From positions 1-46,280 of the forward strand of contig JASJBI010000006.1 of the NCBI GenBank assembly GCA_030066595.1: a DNA stretch of 46,280 nt, written 5' to 3'. Shown piece by piece: positions 26,851 through 35,040 of this stretch (position 1 is the stretch's first letter; each line of letters opens with the position of its first letter). The notes under the pieces were generated by a model that was given only the letters and a program-made list of their open reading frames with translations, did no database searches and was not told the DNA's origin. The stretch comes from Alphaproteobacteria bacterium. GTDB taxonomy: Bacteria; Pseudomonadota; Alphaproteobacteria; JAJFFI01. The translations under genes and the position numbers were made by a program.

Positions 26851-27024
26851 ATGCGTAAGCTGACGACGGTCGTCCTCGCCGCTTCATTCGCGGCGTTTGC
26901 CACGCCGGTCCTAGCAGGCTCCGGCTGCGGCGGCGGCCATCAGAAGACTGCCCAGACCCCGGTGCCGACCACGACGGCCGAGGCGCCGCAGACGCCCAAG
27001 CCTGCGAACGAGGGCGGCACCTAA
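26851..27024 (+). CDS. Small exported Cys/His-containing peptide, unknown function
   Basis: The 57-residue product has a clear signal peptide (MRKLTTVVLAASFAAFATPVLAG, cut after VLA). The mature peptide is about 35 residues, beginning with Gly/Cys/His (GSGCGGGH) and ending in a Thr/Pro-rich tail. The single Cys in a glycine-rich motif near a His might bind a metal or anchor the peptide; this is inference. It has its own promoter, ribosome binding site and terminator, which argue it is expressed. A longer in-frame start at 26737 overlaps leuB and would bury the leader. Confidence 0.8.
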   Translation: MRKLTTVVLAASFAAFATPVLAGSGCGGGHQKTAQTPVPTTTAEAPQTPKPANEGGT

Positions 27025-27054
27025 AACCGGGTTTCCGGCAGAACGAAGTTGCGG

Positions 27055-27079
27055 GGGGCCGCCTGCGGGCGGCCCCTTT
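27055..27079 (+). terminator. Intrinsic terminator after the 57-residue peptide gene
   Basis: A nine-pair stem GGGGCCGCC/GGCGGCCCC (27055-27063 with 27068-27076) with a TGCG loop is followed by TTT. It is 30 bases after the stop codon. Confidence 0.8.
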
Positions 27080-27389
27080 CCTGTGCCGGTCCGGCCCGTC
27101 CGCGGGCGGCGCGGACTGCTTCTGGACACTCACTCGCTGAAGACACACCCGAAACGGTCGCTCCGTCGGCGCCGCTCATCGCGGCATGGCCTCCCCGCAC
27201 CTCGCACAAAGGCCCGCTGCCGAACGTCCAGCGCCGCAGGAAATGAAAGAACAGAATTGCTTATTTCTTGCTGTACGTAGATGAAAATCCTGCAACTACA
27301 CCGCTGCGCGCAAGTCATTGGGAATTTCTGCCACGGATTTGGGTATATCCTACCGTGCAAATATGTTTCAGCGGATCGCTCGTGCCGGT
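27080..27389. other. AT-rich non-coding stretch between terminator and MDR promoter
   Basis: About 310 bases hold only short, overlapping frames in every direction and no domain-like peptide. From 27235 to 27380 the DNA is strikingly A+T-rich against the surroundings, consistent with a promoter-upstream region or remnants of acquired DNA. I see no inverted terminal repeats or transposase fragments. Confidence 0.4.
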
Positions 27390-27419
27390 TTGGCACACGC
27401 ACACAATTGTGCACAATTG
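27390..27419 (+). promoter_or_regulatory. Promoter with overlapping 16-bp palindromic operator
   Basis: CAATTGTGCACAATTG (27404-27419) is a perfect 16-base palindrome, 64 bases before the MDR start codon. It covers the spacer and -10 of a plausible promoter: TTGGCA (27390-27395), 16 bases, CACAAT (27412-27417). The core TTGTGCACAA fits the TTGT-NN-ACAA type used by GntR/FCD regulators. No such regulator is in the window, so it would be encoded elsewhere. The palindrome is seen; promoter and regulator type are inferred. Confidence 0.6.
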
Positions 27420-27482
27420 AGCCAGCAACGGCTCCAAGCTGCGCGCGAGCCGCCATCGGATCAGGGGGACGAAGCCGAACAC

Positions 27483-28493
27483 ATGAAGGCGATTGCGATC
27501 CGCCAGCATGGTGACCTGGACGAACTGACGTTCGATCCGGACTTCCCGAACCCGCAGCCGGACGCGGGAGAGGTGGTCATCCAGGTGCGGTCCTGCGCGC
27601 TCAACTACCATGATCTCTTCACCCTCAAGGGCATGCCGGGCATCAAGATCACCTTCCCTCGGATCATGGGCATCGATCTCGCCGGCGACATCGCCGCGCT
27701 CGGCCGGGATGTGGACGGCTGGTCCGTGGGCGAACGGGTGATGATCGATCCGATCGATCGCCAGAAAGGCCTGTTGATCGGGGAGATGCGGGACGGCGGG
27801 CTGGCGGAATACGTGGCCGTGCCGGCGCACACGCTGGTCCGGCTGCCCGATGGAATGAGCTATGACGACGGCGCGTCCCTGCCGACCGCCTACGGCACGG
27901 CCTATCGCATGATGGTGACCCGGGGTCGGATCAAGCCGGGCGAAACGGTTCTCATCCTGGGCGCCAGCGGCGGCGTCGGCACTTGCTGCGTGCAACTGGC
28001 CAAGCTCGCCGGTGCAGAGGTCATCGCGACCGCCAGCAGTGAGGTCAAGCTGGAGCGGCTGCGCGAGCTCGGCGCCGACCGGCTGATCAACTACGCGGAG
28101 CAGGACTTCACCAAGGAAATCCACGCGCTCTACGGCAAGCCGCGCATCTGGGGCGAGGGCGGGGTCGACGTGATCGTCAACTTCACGGGCGGCGACACCT
28201 GGGTGCCGTCGCTCAAGGCGCTGACCAAGGGCGGACGCATGTTGACCTGCGGGGCCACGGCCGGGTTCGATCCGAGAACCGATATTCGCTACATTTGGAC
28301 CTTCGAGCACAACATCATGGGCTCGAACGGCTGGTCGCGGGAGGATGTCGCGATGCTCATCGAGATGGTGGGTCAGGGGCGTTTGAGGCCAGTGATCGAC
28401 AGTACGCTGCCCCTGGCCGAGACGCGCACGGCTTTCCAAATGCTGCGGGATCGGCAATGCTTTGGCAAGCTGATCGTCCGCTCCAACGAGTAG
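27483..28493 (+). CDS. MDR-superfamily zinc-less dehydrogenase/quinone oxidoreductase-like
   Basis: The 336-residue protein is a medium-chain reductase: a GroES-like N domain (CALNYHDLFTLKG), a hinge, and a Rossmann domain with LGASGGVGTCCVQLA. The four Cys of the structural zinc lobe are missing from the loop after GERV (MIDPIDRQKG), and the catalytic Cys-His pattern is replaced by CALNYHD. A quinone-oxidoreductase or enoyl-reductase-like chemistry is thus more likely than alcohol dehydrogenation. ATG at 27483 is chosen because the family starts MKAI. It precedes dctP by 78 bases on the same strand, suggesting it processes or senses the TRAP substrate. Confidence 0.88.
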   Translation: MKAIAIRQHGDLDELTFDPDFPNPQPDAGEVVIQVRSCALNYHDLFTLKGMPGIKITFPRIMGIDLAGDIAALGRDVDGWSVGERVMIDPIDRQKGLLIGEMRDGGLAEYVAVPAHTLVRLPDGMSYDDGASLPTAYGTAYRMMVTRGRIKPGETVLILGASGGVGTCCVQLAKLAGAEVIATASSEVKLERLRELGADRLINYAEQDFTKEIHALYGKPRIWGEGGVDVIVNFTGGDTWVPSLKALTKGGRMLTCGATAGFDPRTDIRYIWTFEHNIMGSNGWSREDVAMLIEMVGQGRLRPVIDSTLPLAETRTAFQMLRDRQCFGKLIVRSNE

Positions 28494-28571
28494 GGGCGGT
28501 GCCGGGGAGATGGGCAACGACCGCAGCGATCCGAGAGCGGAGGGGAAGACCACCAAGAAGGGGGATGCACA

Positions 28572-29639
28572 ATGAGACCATACAAAGCCTTGCTGTTGGC
28601 TTTCGCGCTGATGATCTCCGCCGGCACTGTCCAGGCAGAAACCATCAAGTGGCGCATCGCCACTTTCGACCGGGAGACCGGGGCCTACTGGAACAATTTC
28701 ATGGTGCCCTATGTGGAGCTGGTCAAGGAACTCACCGACGGGCGGATGGTGCTGGAGCCGCTCCCGGGCGGCGCGCTGGGCAACATCTTCAAGATCTACG
28801 AGCAGGTCGATGACGGTCTGGTCGAGATGGCAATGATGCCGGCGGCATTTTTGGGCACCAAGGACCCGTTCAACGCCATCGCCATGACCATGCCGACCGG
28901 GCTGGGCGTCGATTCGATCGTCGCCTGGCTGTATTTCGGCGGCGGCGAGGAGCTGGTCAAAGGCCACCGGGCAGAGCGCATGGGCATGCACGCCATGATC
29001 CTGGGTGCGGGACCATCCGAGTTCTTCGCCCACAGCCATGTGCCGGTGACCAAGGTCGAGGATCTCGAGAACCTGAAGTACCGCACGCTGGGCAACTGGG
29101 CGGCGATCGTGAAGGACAAGTTCGCCGCCTCGCCGACGACGGTTCCCGGGCCGGAGATCTATGGGCTCTTGGAGAAGAAGGGCCTCGACCTTACCGAGTA
29201 TTCGACGCCGGGCGAGAACTTCAAACTGGGGCTGCACGAGGTGGCCGAATACATCATCTACCCCGGCATTCATGCCGGCGCCTTCGCCTTCGAAGCGGTC
29301 GCCAAGCTCGAGAAATGGAAGGAGCTGCCGCCCGATATCCAGCAGAAGATGGCGATCGCCGCCCGGCTGGTGACCTATGACGGGATGAACCGCTTCATCA
29401 TGGGCGACCTCGCGGCCATGGAAAAGCTGGCCAAGGGCAAGAACAAGTTCATCAAGCTCAGCCCCGAGTTCCAGGCGAAGGCCCAGGTTGCGGCCCGCGA
29501 TTGGGCGCGCGCGGCGTCGGAGAAGGCTGCGAAGGACGGCAACCCGTGGTCGCTCAAGGCCTTCGAATCGATCACGGCGTTCCAGGACAACTGGCGGCGA
29601 AACTCGAAGTACATGGCGGTCGACTACCGGCCCGAATAG
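28572..29639 (+). CDS. dctP: TRAP transporter substrate-binding protein (DctP family)
   Basis: The 355-residue periplasmic receptor begins with a signal peptide (MRPYKALLLAFALMISAGTVQA, cut before ETIKW). The DctP fold follows, with FDRETGAYWNNFMVPY, GGALGNIFKIYEQVDDG and the carboxylate-contacting Arg in NLKYRTLGNW. Substrates of this family are usually carboxylates. Aromatic-rich patches suggest a larger or aromatic acid, which is a guess. The ribosome binding site is AGAAGGGGGATG. It is followed by the two permease genes. Confidence 0.95.
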   Translation: MRPYKALLLAFALMISAGTVQAETIKWRIATFDRETGAYWNNFMVPYVELVKELTDGRMVLEPLPGGALGNIFKIYEQVDDGLVEMAMMPAAFLGTKDPFNAIAMTMPTGLGVDSIVAWLYFGGGEELVKGHRAERMGMHAMILGAGPSEFFAHSHVPVTKVEDLENLKYRTLGNWAAIVKDKFAASPTTVPGPEIYGLLEKKGLDLTEYSTPGENFKLGLHEVAEYIIYPGIHAGAFAFEAVAKLEKWKELPPDIQQKMAIAARLVTYDGMNRFIMGDLAAMEKLAKGKNKFIKLSPEFQAKAQVAARDWARAASEKAAKDGNPWSLKAFESITAFQDNWRRNSKYMAVDYRPE

Positions 29640-29717
29640 GCGTGACCGCATGCCTGTCCGCGGCACCGGAGCGGGCCATCACGGCGCGCTCCGGACGCGG
29701 CCTGTCGGGGGACGTCC

Positions 29718-30299
29718 ATGACTGAGAGCCGGCTGCAGGCCGTACTGCGTCGCCTTGATATGATCGGCACCGCGCTGGGCCATGTGGCCATGGCGATGAT
29801 CCTGCTGCTGATCGGCGCGATGATCTACGAGGTCATCGCGCGCAAGTTCTTCAACGCGCCCTCCATGTGGGCGATCACCACCAGCTACATGTTCAACGGC
29901 ACCTTGTTTCTGATCGGCGCCGCATTCACCCTGCGCCTCAATCAGCATGTGCGCATCGACTTCCTCTCGAGCCGTTTGCCGGTGCGTTTGCAGCACGCGG
30001 TCAACCTCCTGTTCTACGTCCTGATCCTGTTGCCCGCCTTGTCGTCGACGGCATGGTTCGCGGTCGGCAAGGCGTGGAAGGCCTATGTGCGCGGCACGCT
30101 CGAGACGATGAGCGCCTGGGAGCCGGTCATCTGGCCGTTCCTGACCGGCATTTCGATCGGCCTGGCGAGTTTCGTGCTGCAGATCCTGATCGAAGCCGCG
30201 CGGCACGGCATCGGCATCTACGATCCCCGCTCCGTGTCCGCGCCCAGCGAGCGTCCGGGCCAGGCGGACGTGGCGCCGGATCTCCGGCCGGGTGGATAA
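29718..30299 (+). CDS. dctQ: TRAP transporter small permease (DctQ family)
   Basis: The 193-residue protein has four hydrophobic segments, with the characteristic 'YEVIARKFFNAPSMWA' motif after helix 1 and LRLNQHVRIDFL before helix 3. DctQ bridges the receptor and the large permease in sodium-coupled uptake. Its last bases overlap the start of the large subunit. The C-terminal 20 residues are hydrophilic. Confidence 0.94.
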   Translation: MTESRLQAVLRRLDMIGTALGHVAMAMILLLIGAMIYEVIARKFFNAPSMWAITTSYMFNGTLFLIGAAFTLRLNQHVRIDFLSSRLPVRLQHAVNLLFYVLILLPALSSTAWFAVGKAWKAYVRGTLETMSAWEPVIWPFLTGISIGLASFVLQILIEAARHGIGIYDPRSVSAPSERPGQADVAPDLRPGG

Positions 30300-31626
30300 G
30301 TCCGTGGACAGCGAGACCCTTGCCGCGCTCATGTTCCCGCTGTTGTTCGGGTTTGTCTTCCTCGGCATTCCGGTCGCCTTCGCGCTGATCGCTACGGCCT
30401 TCCTCATGGCCCTGCCGGCCTTCGGCGGACTCGCCGCCCTGCAGATCTACGGCGTGATCCAGCACACCGCCTCCCAGTTCATCCTGTCGGCGGTGCCGCC
30501 CTTCGTGTTCATGGGCGTCATGCTGGAGAGCTCCGGCATCTCAGAGCGGCTGTTTCGCGCCATGCAGGTCTGGCTCGGCCGTCTCCCGGGCGGGCTGTCC
30601 CTGGCCACCATGGGCATGGCCGGGATCATCGCCGCCTCGACCGGGATCGTGGGCGCGGTCGAGATCGTCATTGGCGTGATGGCGATCCCGGTGATGCTGC
30701 GCTACGCCTACAACCGCTCGCTGATCGCCGGCACGATCTGCGCCGGCGGGTCGCTCGGGACCATGATCCCGCCGTCCATCGTCGTAGTGATCTACGCCTC
30801 GGTGGCCAACGAATCGGTGGGCCAGCTCTTCGCGGCGGTGCTGATACCGGGCCTGATCATGGTGGCGCTGTTCCTGGGCTACATCCTGGTGCGGGCGTTG
30901 ATCTTCAAAGCGGACGCCCCGCCCGTGCCCGACGCGGGCGCGATGCCGCTCGTGGAAAAGCTCAAGGTGACGCTGACCGGCATCTTTCCCGCCGCCCTGC
31001 TGATCGCCGCCGTGCTGGGCGCCATCCTGTTGGGCTTCGCGACCCCCACCGAGGCGGCCTCGGTGGGCGCCTTGGGCGCGGTCTTGCTGACGCTGGCCTA
31101 TCGCCGCTTCTCGTTTTCGGTTCTCTACGACACGCTCAAGCGCACCCTGGTGATCAACTGCATGATCCTGTTGATCGTCGCCGGAGGGAACATCTTCGCG
31201 GGCATCTTCCGGCTGCACGGCGGCAACCGGCTGGTCGCCGACATCGTCGATTTCCTGCAGCTTCCGGACGCCGGGGTGGTGGCGATCCTGTTGCTGGTGG
31301 TGTTCGTCGCGGGCTTCGTCTTGGACTGGGTCTCGGTGGTCCTGATCACGCTGCCGATCTTTCTGCCCCTGCTGACCGCGCTTCAGGTCGATCCCATGTG
31401 GTTCGCGGCGCTGATGATCGTCGTGATCCAGACCTCTTATCTGACCCCGCCGATGGCGCCCTCGATCTTCTACCTGCGTTCGATCGCGCCGCCGTCGATC
31501 AGCTACGGGCACATGTACCGGGGGGTGCTGCCGTTCATCGCCTGCCAGCTCATCGTGCTGGCCCTGATCGCGGCCTTCCCGAGTTTCGCGACCTATCTGC
31601 CGTCCCAGCTGGTCGGGTTCGAATGA
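30292..31626 (+). CDS. dctM: TRAP transporter large permease (DctM family)
   Basis: This 444-residue ion-coupled permease has 11-13 helices and family motifs such as FLGIPVAFALIATAF, GTMIPPSIVVVIYA and a C-terminal LTPPMAPSIFYLRS. The GTG at 30292 overlaps the dctQ stop by eight bases; a second GTG at 30304 is also possible. With dctP and dctQ it completes the secondary transporter; the MDR gene leads the operon. It ends 14 bases before the convergent VOC gene. Confidence 0.95.
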   Translation: MDKSVDSETLAALMFPLLFGFVFLGIPVAFALIATAFLMALPAFGGLAALQIYGVIQHTASQFILSAVPPFVFMGVMLESSGISERLFRAMQVWLGRLPGGLSLATMGMAGIIAASTGIVGAVEIVIGVMAIPVMLRYAYNRSLIAGTICAGGSLGTMIPPSIVVVIYASVANESVGQLFAAVLIPGLIMVALFLGYILVRALIFKADAPPVPDAGAMPLVEKLKVTLTGIFPAALLIAAVLGAILLGFATPTEAASVGALGAVLLTLAYRRFSFSVLYDTLKRTLVINCMILLIVAGGNIFAGIFRLHGGNRLVADIVDFLQLPDAGVVAILLLVVFVAGFVLDWVSVVLITLPIFLPLLTALQVDPMWFAALMIVVIQTSYLTPPMAPSIFYLRSIAPPSISYGHMYRGVLPFIACQLIVLALIAAFPSFATYLPSQLVGFE

Positions 31627-31640
31627 GCCGCCGGCCCCGC

Positions 31641-32456
31641 TCAGTCCGCCAGCAAAGTCAGCGCCACGCCGCAGGCGCTCGCGGGCGCGACGCGCAGCGC
31701 GCCACCCGACCGATTGCTGGCGACGCCGGCCTCGGCCAGGGCCGCTTCTGCCGCGTCCGGGTCGGCAATGCGGACGGTCATGCCGGTAACCGCGAACGGT
31801 CCGGCGCCGTCGGCCGCGGAAACGGTGATCGGGATCGAGCCGCTGTCGATGGTGAGCTGTTCGCCGCGCGCGGTCACGGCGTCGGGCCCGAAGAGCCCGC
31901 GATAGGCGGCGGCGACCGCATCCAGATCGGCGGCAATCGCCTCGACCGCGCCAAGCGCCATGGCGGTATTGGCGTGGTCCAGGAGCTCCGGGATCCAGAC
32001 CGTGTCGCGGGTGCGGTGCTCGACGGCGAAGAGACCGTCCAAGGGCGTGCCCGGTTCGTCCAGCAAGGCTACGGCGAAGGCGGCCTCGCCGGTCCCGCCG
32101 CCCGGCAGGTCGACCGGACGCACGAACTCGATCGGCGCCTTCATCCCGATCCCGGCCTCGCTCAGCTCGTCATGCGCTGTCTGGGCATTGGTCGTCTGCA
32201 GGGCGATCGAAGAGATGCCCTCGCCGGCCGCCAAGCGCTCGCGCCAGGGCGCGTTCTGCTCGGTCGGCATGCGGATACCCAACAGCTCGAAGTAGTCGCC
32301 CTGGAGCATGATGGTGTGGTTCGCGGTGCCCAGAAAGTCGCTGTGCAGGCCGCGCGGCGAGACCGTGAAGCCGAGCCGGGCGAAGCGGTCGCGGGCGCTG
32401 TCCAGGTCTTCGACGAGAATGACGAGGTGATCGACGCCGGTGATCGAACGGGCCAT
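31641..32456 (-). CDS. VOC-superfamily protein, glyoxalase_3-type
   Basis: This 271-residue protein carries the GVDHLVILVEDLDSARDRFARLGFTVSPRG opening, GTANHTIML and YFELLGI, the pattern of the Glyoxalase_3 domain (candidate metal or substrate ligand H near residue 8). The C-terminal half is a second, more divergent module. Start ATG at 32456 follows GCAAGGAGTGCAGG. It is divergent from the acyl-CoA ligase, with start codons 89 bases apart, so the two may share control. Function within a degradation pathway is plausible. Confidence 0.86.
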   Translation of the reverse strand: MARSITGVDHLVILVEDLDSARDRFARLGFTVSPRGLHSDFLGTANHTIMLQGDYFELLGIRMPTEQNAPWRERLAAGEGISSIALQTTNAQTAHDELSEAGIGMKAPIEFVRPVDLPGGGTGEAAFAVALLDEPGTPLDGLFAVEHRTRDTVWIPELLDHANTAMALGAVEAIAADLDAVAAAYRGLFGPDAVTARGEQLTIDSGSIPITVSAADGAGPFAVTGMTVRIADPDAAEAALAEAGVASNRSGGALRVAPASACGVALTLLAD

Positions 32457-32544
32457 CCTGCACTCCTTGCTGGTAAGGGCGCGGGAGTGTGCAGAGACCG
32501 CTGGGACCGAGTCAAGGTCCGCGGTCGGCAGGAGATCAAGGGCC

Positions 32545-34119
32545 GTGGGCGCGCCTGACCGGAACGGCAATCTCGGCTACTGGCTCGGCGACTGGCCGCG
32601 CCGGGAGCCCGAGCGCGTGGCGCTGATCGATCTGCATGGCGGCCGGGAAAGAACCGTCAGCTATGGCGCGCTCGAGGCGCGTCTCGACCGGGTGGCCAGC
32701 GCGCTCACGCATCGTGGTCTCGCCGTCGGCGACCGGGTCATCATCTCGGTCGGCAATCGTACGGAATTCATCGAGGCGATGTTCGGGGCCATGCGGGCCG
32801 GGCTGGTGCCGGTGCCGATCAACACCCGACAGGGCGCGGACGTGCTCGGCTATATCATCGAGAACTGCAGCCCCCGCGGCATCCTCGCCGAGCCCGCGGC
32901 CAATGGGGCCATCCTGGAGATTGCCGCGGCGGCGGGGGTTGAGACCCGCATCGCGGTCGACGGCGCCGATGGAGTTCCGCCCGGATGGACTGAGTACGAA
33001 AGCCTTCTGGCCGGTGCCGCTGCAGATTTCGTGCCGCCGGCGTTGCCTGCCGAGGCGCTTTGTTTCCTCTCCTACACGTCCGGGTCCACGGGGCGGCCCA
33101 AGGGCGTGCCGCTCACCCACGCCGGCCAGCTTTGGTGGCTTGACGCCTATACCCGCTATTGGCCGCCGAGCCCGTCGGCCCGCAATCTGGTCGCCGTGCC
33201 GCTCTACCACAAGAACGCCATGGCCGGCGCCATCAAGCCGCGCCTGCACACCGGCGGGTCCGTCGTGCTGATGCCGTCCTTCCTGGCGCGTCCGTTCCTC
33301 GAGGCCGTCGCCCGCCATCGGGTCACCCATATCAGCGGCGTTCCGACCGTCTTCACCCTGATCCTGGAGGAGCGGGACCTGCTCGAGAGCCTCGATCTGT
33401 CTTCGCTCGAACTGGCCGTGGTGGGCTCCGCGCCGGTGCACGAGGAGCTCGAGGCGGCGATGGCCGCGCGGCTCGGCGTGCCGGTGCTGCAGAGCTACGG
33501 TCTGACGGAGGGCGGGCCGGTGATGCTGGGCCCGCCGACCGACGGCCGCCCCGTGCCGCGGGGCAGCGCCGGTCTGGCCTGGCCGGAAGGGGAGGTCAAG
33601 TTGGTCGACCGCGACGGTCGGGATCACTCCAGCGACGGCGAGCTCTGGGTTCGGAACCCAGGAGTCGCGCCCGGCTACTACGCGCTGCCGGAGGTCAACC
33701 GGGAGCGCTATGTGGACGGCTGGCTGCGCACCGGGGACCTGTTTCACCGGGACGACGAGGGCTTCTACTTCTTCAAGGGCCGCGTCGACGACATGTTCAA
33801 TTGCGGCGGCGAGAACATCTACCCCAAGGAGGTCGAAAACCTGCTGCTGACCCATCCGGACGTGGTCGACGCCTGCGTCGTGGCGCTGGCGCACGAGACC
33901 AAGGGACAGGCGCCCGCGGCGCTGGTCGCGGTGCGTGCGGGCGCGGCGGTCGACGAAGCGGTGCTCAGGCAGTATTGCCTGGAGAACGGCCCGGCCTACG
34001 CGCACCCGCGGCGGGTTCTGATTCAGTCCGGACCGCTGCCCTTGACGGGCGCGCGCAAGGTGGACCGCGCGGGCATCACCACGCGCCTCAGCGCCGCGTT
34101 CGGCGTCTTGGGTGGATGA
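32545..34119 (+). CDS. Class I adenylate-forming acyl-CoA ligase
   Basis: The 524-residue enzyme activates a carboxylic acid via an acyl-adenylate and forms the CoA thioester. Conserved motifs are the P-loop SYTSGSTGRPKG near residue 177, SYGLTEGG, WLRTGDLFHRDDEGF, GRVDDMFNCGGENIYP and the C-terminal catalytic Lys in TGARKVDR near 504. I start at the GTG at 32545, just before NGNLGYWLG, because the earlier frame is unlike the family. It leads the hot-dog thioesterase gene by 47 bases. The acid may be imported by the TRAP transporter upstream, which is inference. Confidence 0.92.
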   Translation: MGAPDRNGNLGYWLGDWPRREPERVALIDLHGGRERTVSYGALEARLDRVASALTHRGLAVGDRVIISVGNRTEFIEAMFGAMRAGLVPVPINTRQGADVLGYIIENCSPRGILAEPAANGAILEIAAAAGVETRIAVDGADGVPPGWTEYESLLAGAAADFVPPALPAEALCFLSYTSGSTGRPKGVPLTHAGQLWWLDAYTRYWPPSPSARNLVAVPLYHKNAMAGAIKPRLHTGGSVVLMPSFLARPFLEAVARHRVTHISGVPTVFTLILEERDLLESLDLSSLELAVVGSAPVHEELEAAMAARLGVPVLQSYGLTEGGPVMLGPPTDGRPVPRGSAGLAWPEGEVKLVDRDGRDHSSDGELWVRNPGVAPGYYALPEVNRERYVDGWLRTGDLFHRDDEGFYFFKGRVDDMFNCGGENIYPKEVENLLLTHPDVVDACVVALAHETKGQAPAALVAVRAGAAVDEAVLRQYCLENGPAYAHPRRVLIQSGPLPLTGARKVDRAGITTRLSAAFGVLGG

Positions 34120-34166
34120 GGCTGAGCGTGGCACGCGTTGCCGAGTTGGACTGAGGGGAAGGGCCG

Positions 34167-34586
34167 ATGGCAAAGGAGATCGACGAACACAGGGTGCAAG
34201 CGTGGATGGACGGCTCGCCCTTCATCCGGTTCCTGGGGCTCGTTTGCACGGCGGTGGATCTGGACGCCCAGGAGGTGCGCATGCGCATGCCCATGCGGCC
34301 GGAGCTCGAGCGGGGCGAGGGCACCAACCAGTTCCACGGCGGACCGATCGCCTCGTTCATCGATACCGTGGGCGACTTCGCCATCGCGGTGGTGGTCGGC
34401 GGCGGCGTGCCCACCGTCAACTTCCGGGTCGACTACATCCGGCCCTGCTTCGGCCCCCATCTCGACGCGGTCGCCCGGGTGCGGCGGGTCGGGCGGACCG
34501 TCGGCATCGCCGACATCGACGTGCTGGGCGCGGACGGCAAGCTGGTCGCCGTGGGCCGCGGCTGCTACGGCACACAGGTCGGTTAG
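34167..34586 (+). CDS. PaaI-type hot-dog thioesterase
   Basis: The 139-residue protein has the hot-dog thioesterase layout: SPFIRFLGL, then NQFHGGPIASFIDTVGDFAI (the HGG motif and active-site Asp), then 'VNFRVDYIRPC' and a final strand. It hydrolyses or proof-reads an acyl-CoA in the cytoplasm, as PaaI does. Its position after the ligase suggests removal of stalled CoA esters. The ribosome binding site GAGGGGAAGGG precedes the ATG. It converges with the DUF962 gene, five bases away. Confidence 0.9.
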   Translation: MAKEIDEHRVQAWMDGSPFIRFLGLVCTAVDLDAQEVRMRMPMRPELERGEGTNQFHGGPIASFIDTVGDFAIAVVVGGGVPTVNFRVDYIRPCFGPHLDAVARVRRVGRTVGIADIDVLGADGKLVAVGRGCYGTQVG

Positions 34587-34591
34587 GATTG

Positions 34592-34924
34592 TTAGCCCTT
34601 GATCCCGTGCCGCTCGAGCTCCCGGCCGAGCCGTCCGCTGAGCCAGAAGCCCAGCATGCGGAAGTCGCTGACGAAGGACCAGAGCGGGTGGGTGAAGGTC
34701 GCCGGGCGGTTCTTCTGGATGAAGAAATGCGCGATCCAGGCGAACAGATAGCCCGCCACGAGGGCGGCCAGGAGCAGCCACCAGGTCCCGCTGGCGACCG
34801 CATAGACGGCCAACAGGATCCCGAGGCTGGTGCCGAAATAGTGCAGCCCTCGCGTCGCCGGCCGGCTGTGCTCAGCCAGATAGAAGGGCCAGAATTCGGC
34901 GTAGGTCTGGGGTCGCTCGGCCAT
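34592..34924 (-). CDS. DUF962/Mpo1-like membrane protein
   Basis: The 110-residue protein resembles the Mpo1/DUF962 family: 'FYLAEHSRPATRGLHYFGT', two helices (LLAVYAVASG and WLLLAALVAGYLFAW), then IAHFFIQKNRPATFTHPLWSF. The invariant His residues in HYFGT and AHFF are present. The yeast member is a metal-dependent dioxygenase of fatty-acid alpha-oxidation; for bacterial members the role is untested. The ATG at 34924 (MAERPQTY) has GAGGCGGG before it; a longer frame to 34963 is possible but unlikely. Confidence 0.9.
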   Translation of the reverse strand: MAERPQTYAEFWPFYLAEHSRPATRGLHYFGTSLGILLAVYAVASGTWWLLLAALVAGYLFAWIAHFFIQKNRPATFTHPLWSFVSDFRMLGFWLSGRLGRELERHGIKG

Positions 34925-35040
34925 CCCGCCTCTTCGCGCTTGCAAAAGATCCCCCGGGGGCATAAGTCACCGGTCAACCTGTTGTATGGTACCGAATTCG
35001 GGAGCAGCTTGCACCCACCCGGAGCGAGGAGATCGGACAG

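Noticed and set aside
27315..29666. A 783-codon minus-strand frame over the MDR and dctP genes
   Set aside because: It spans two clear plus-strand genes with conserved motifs and a promoter region, and has no domain-like content.
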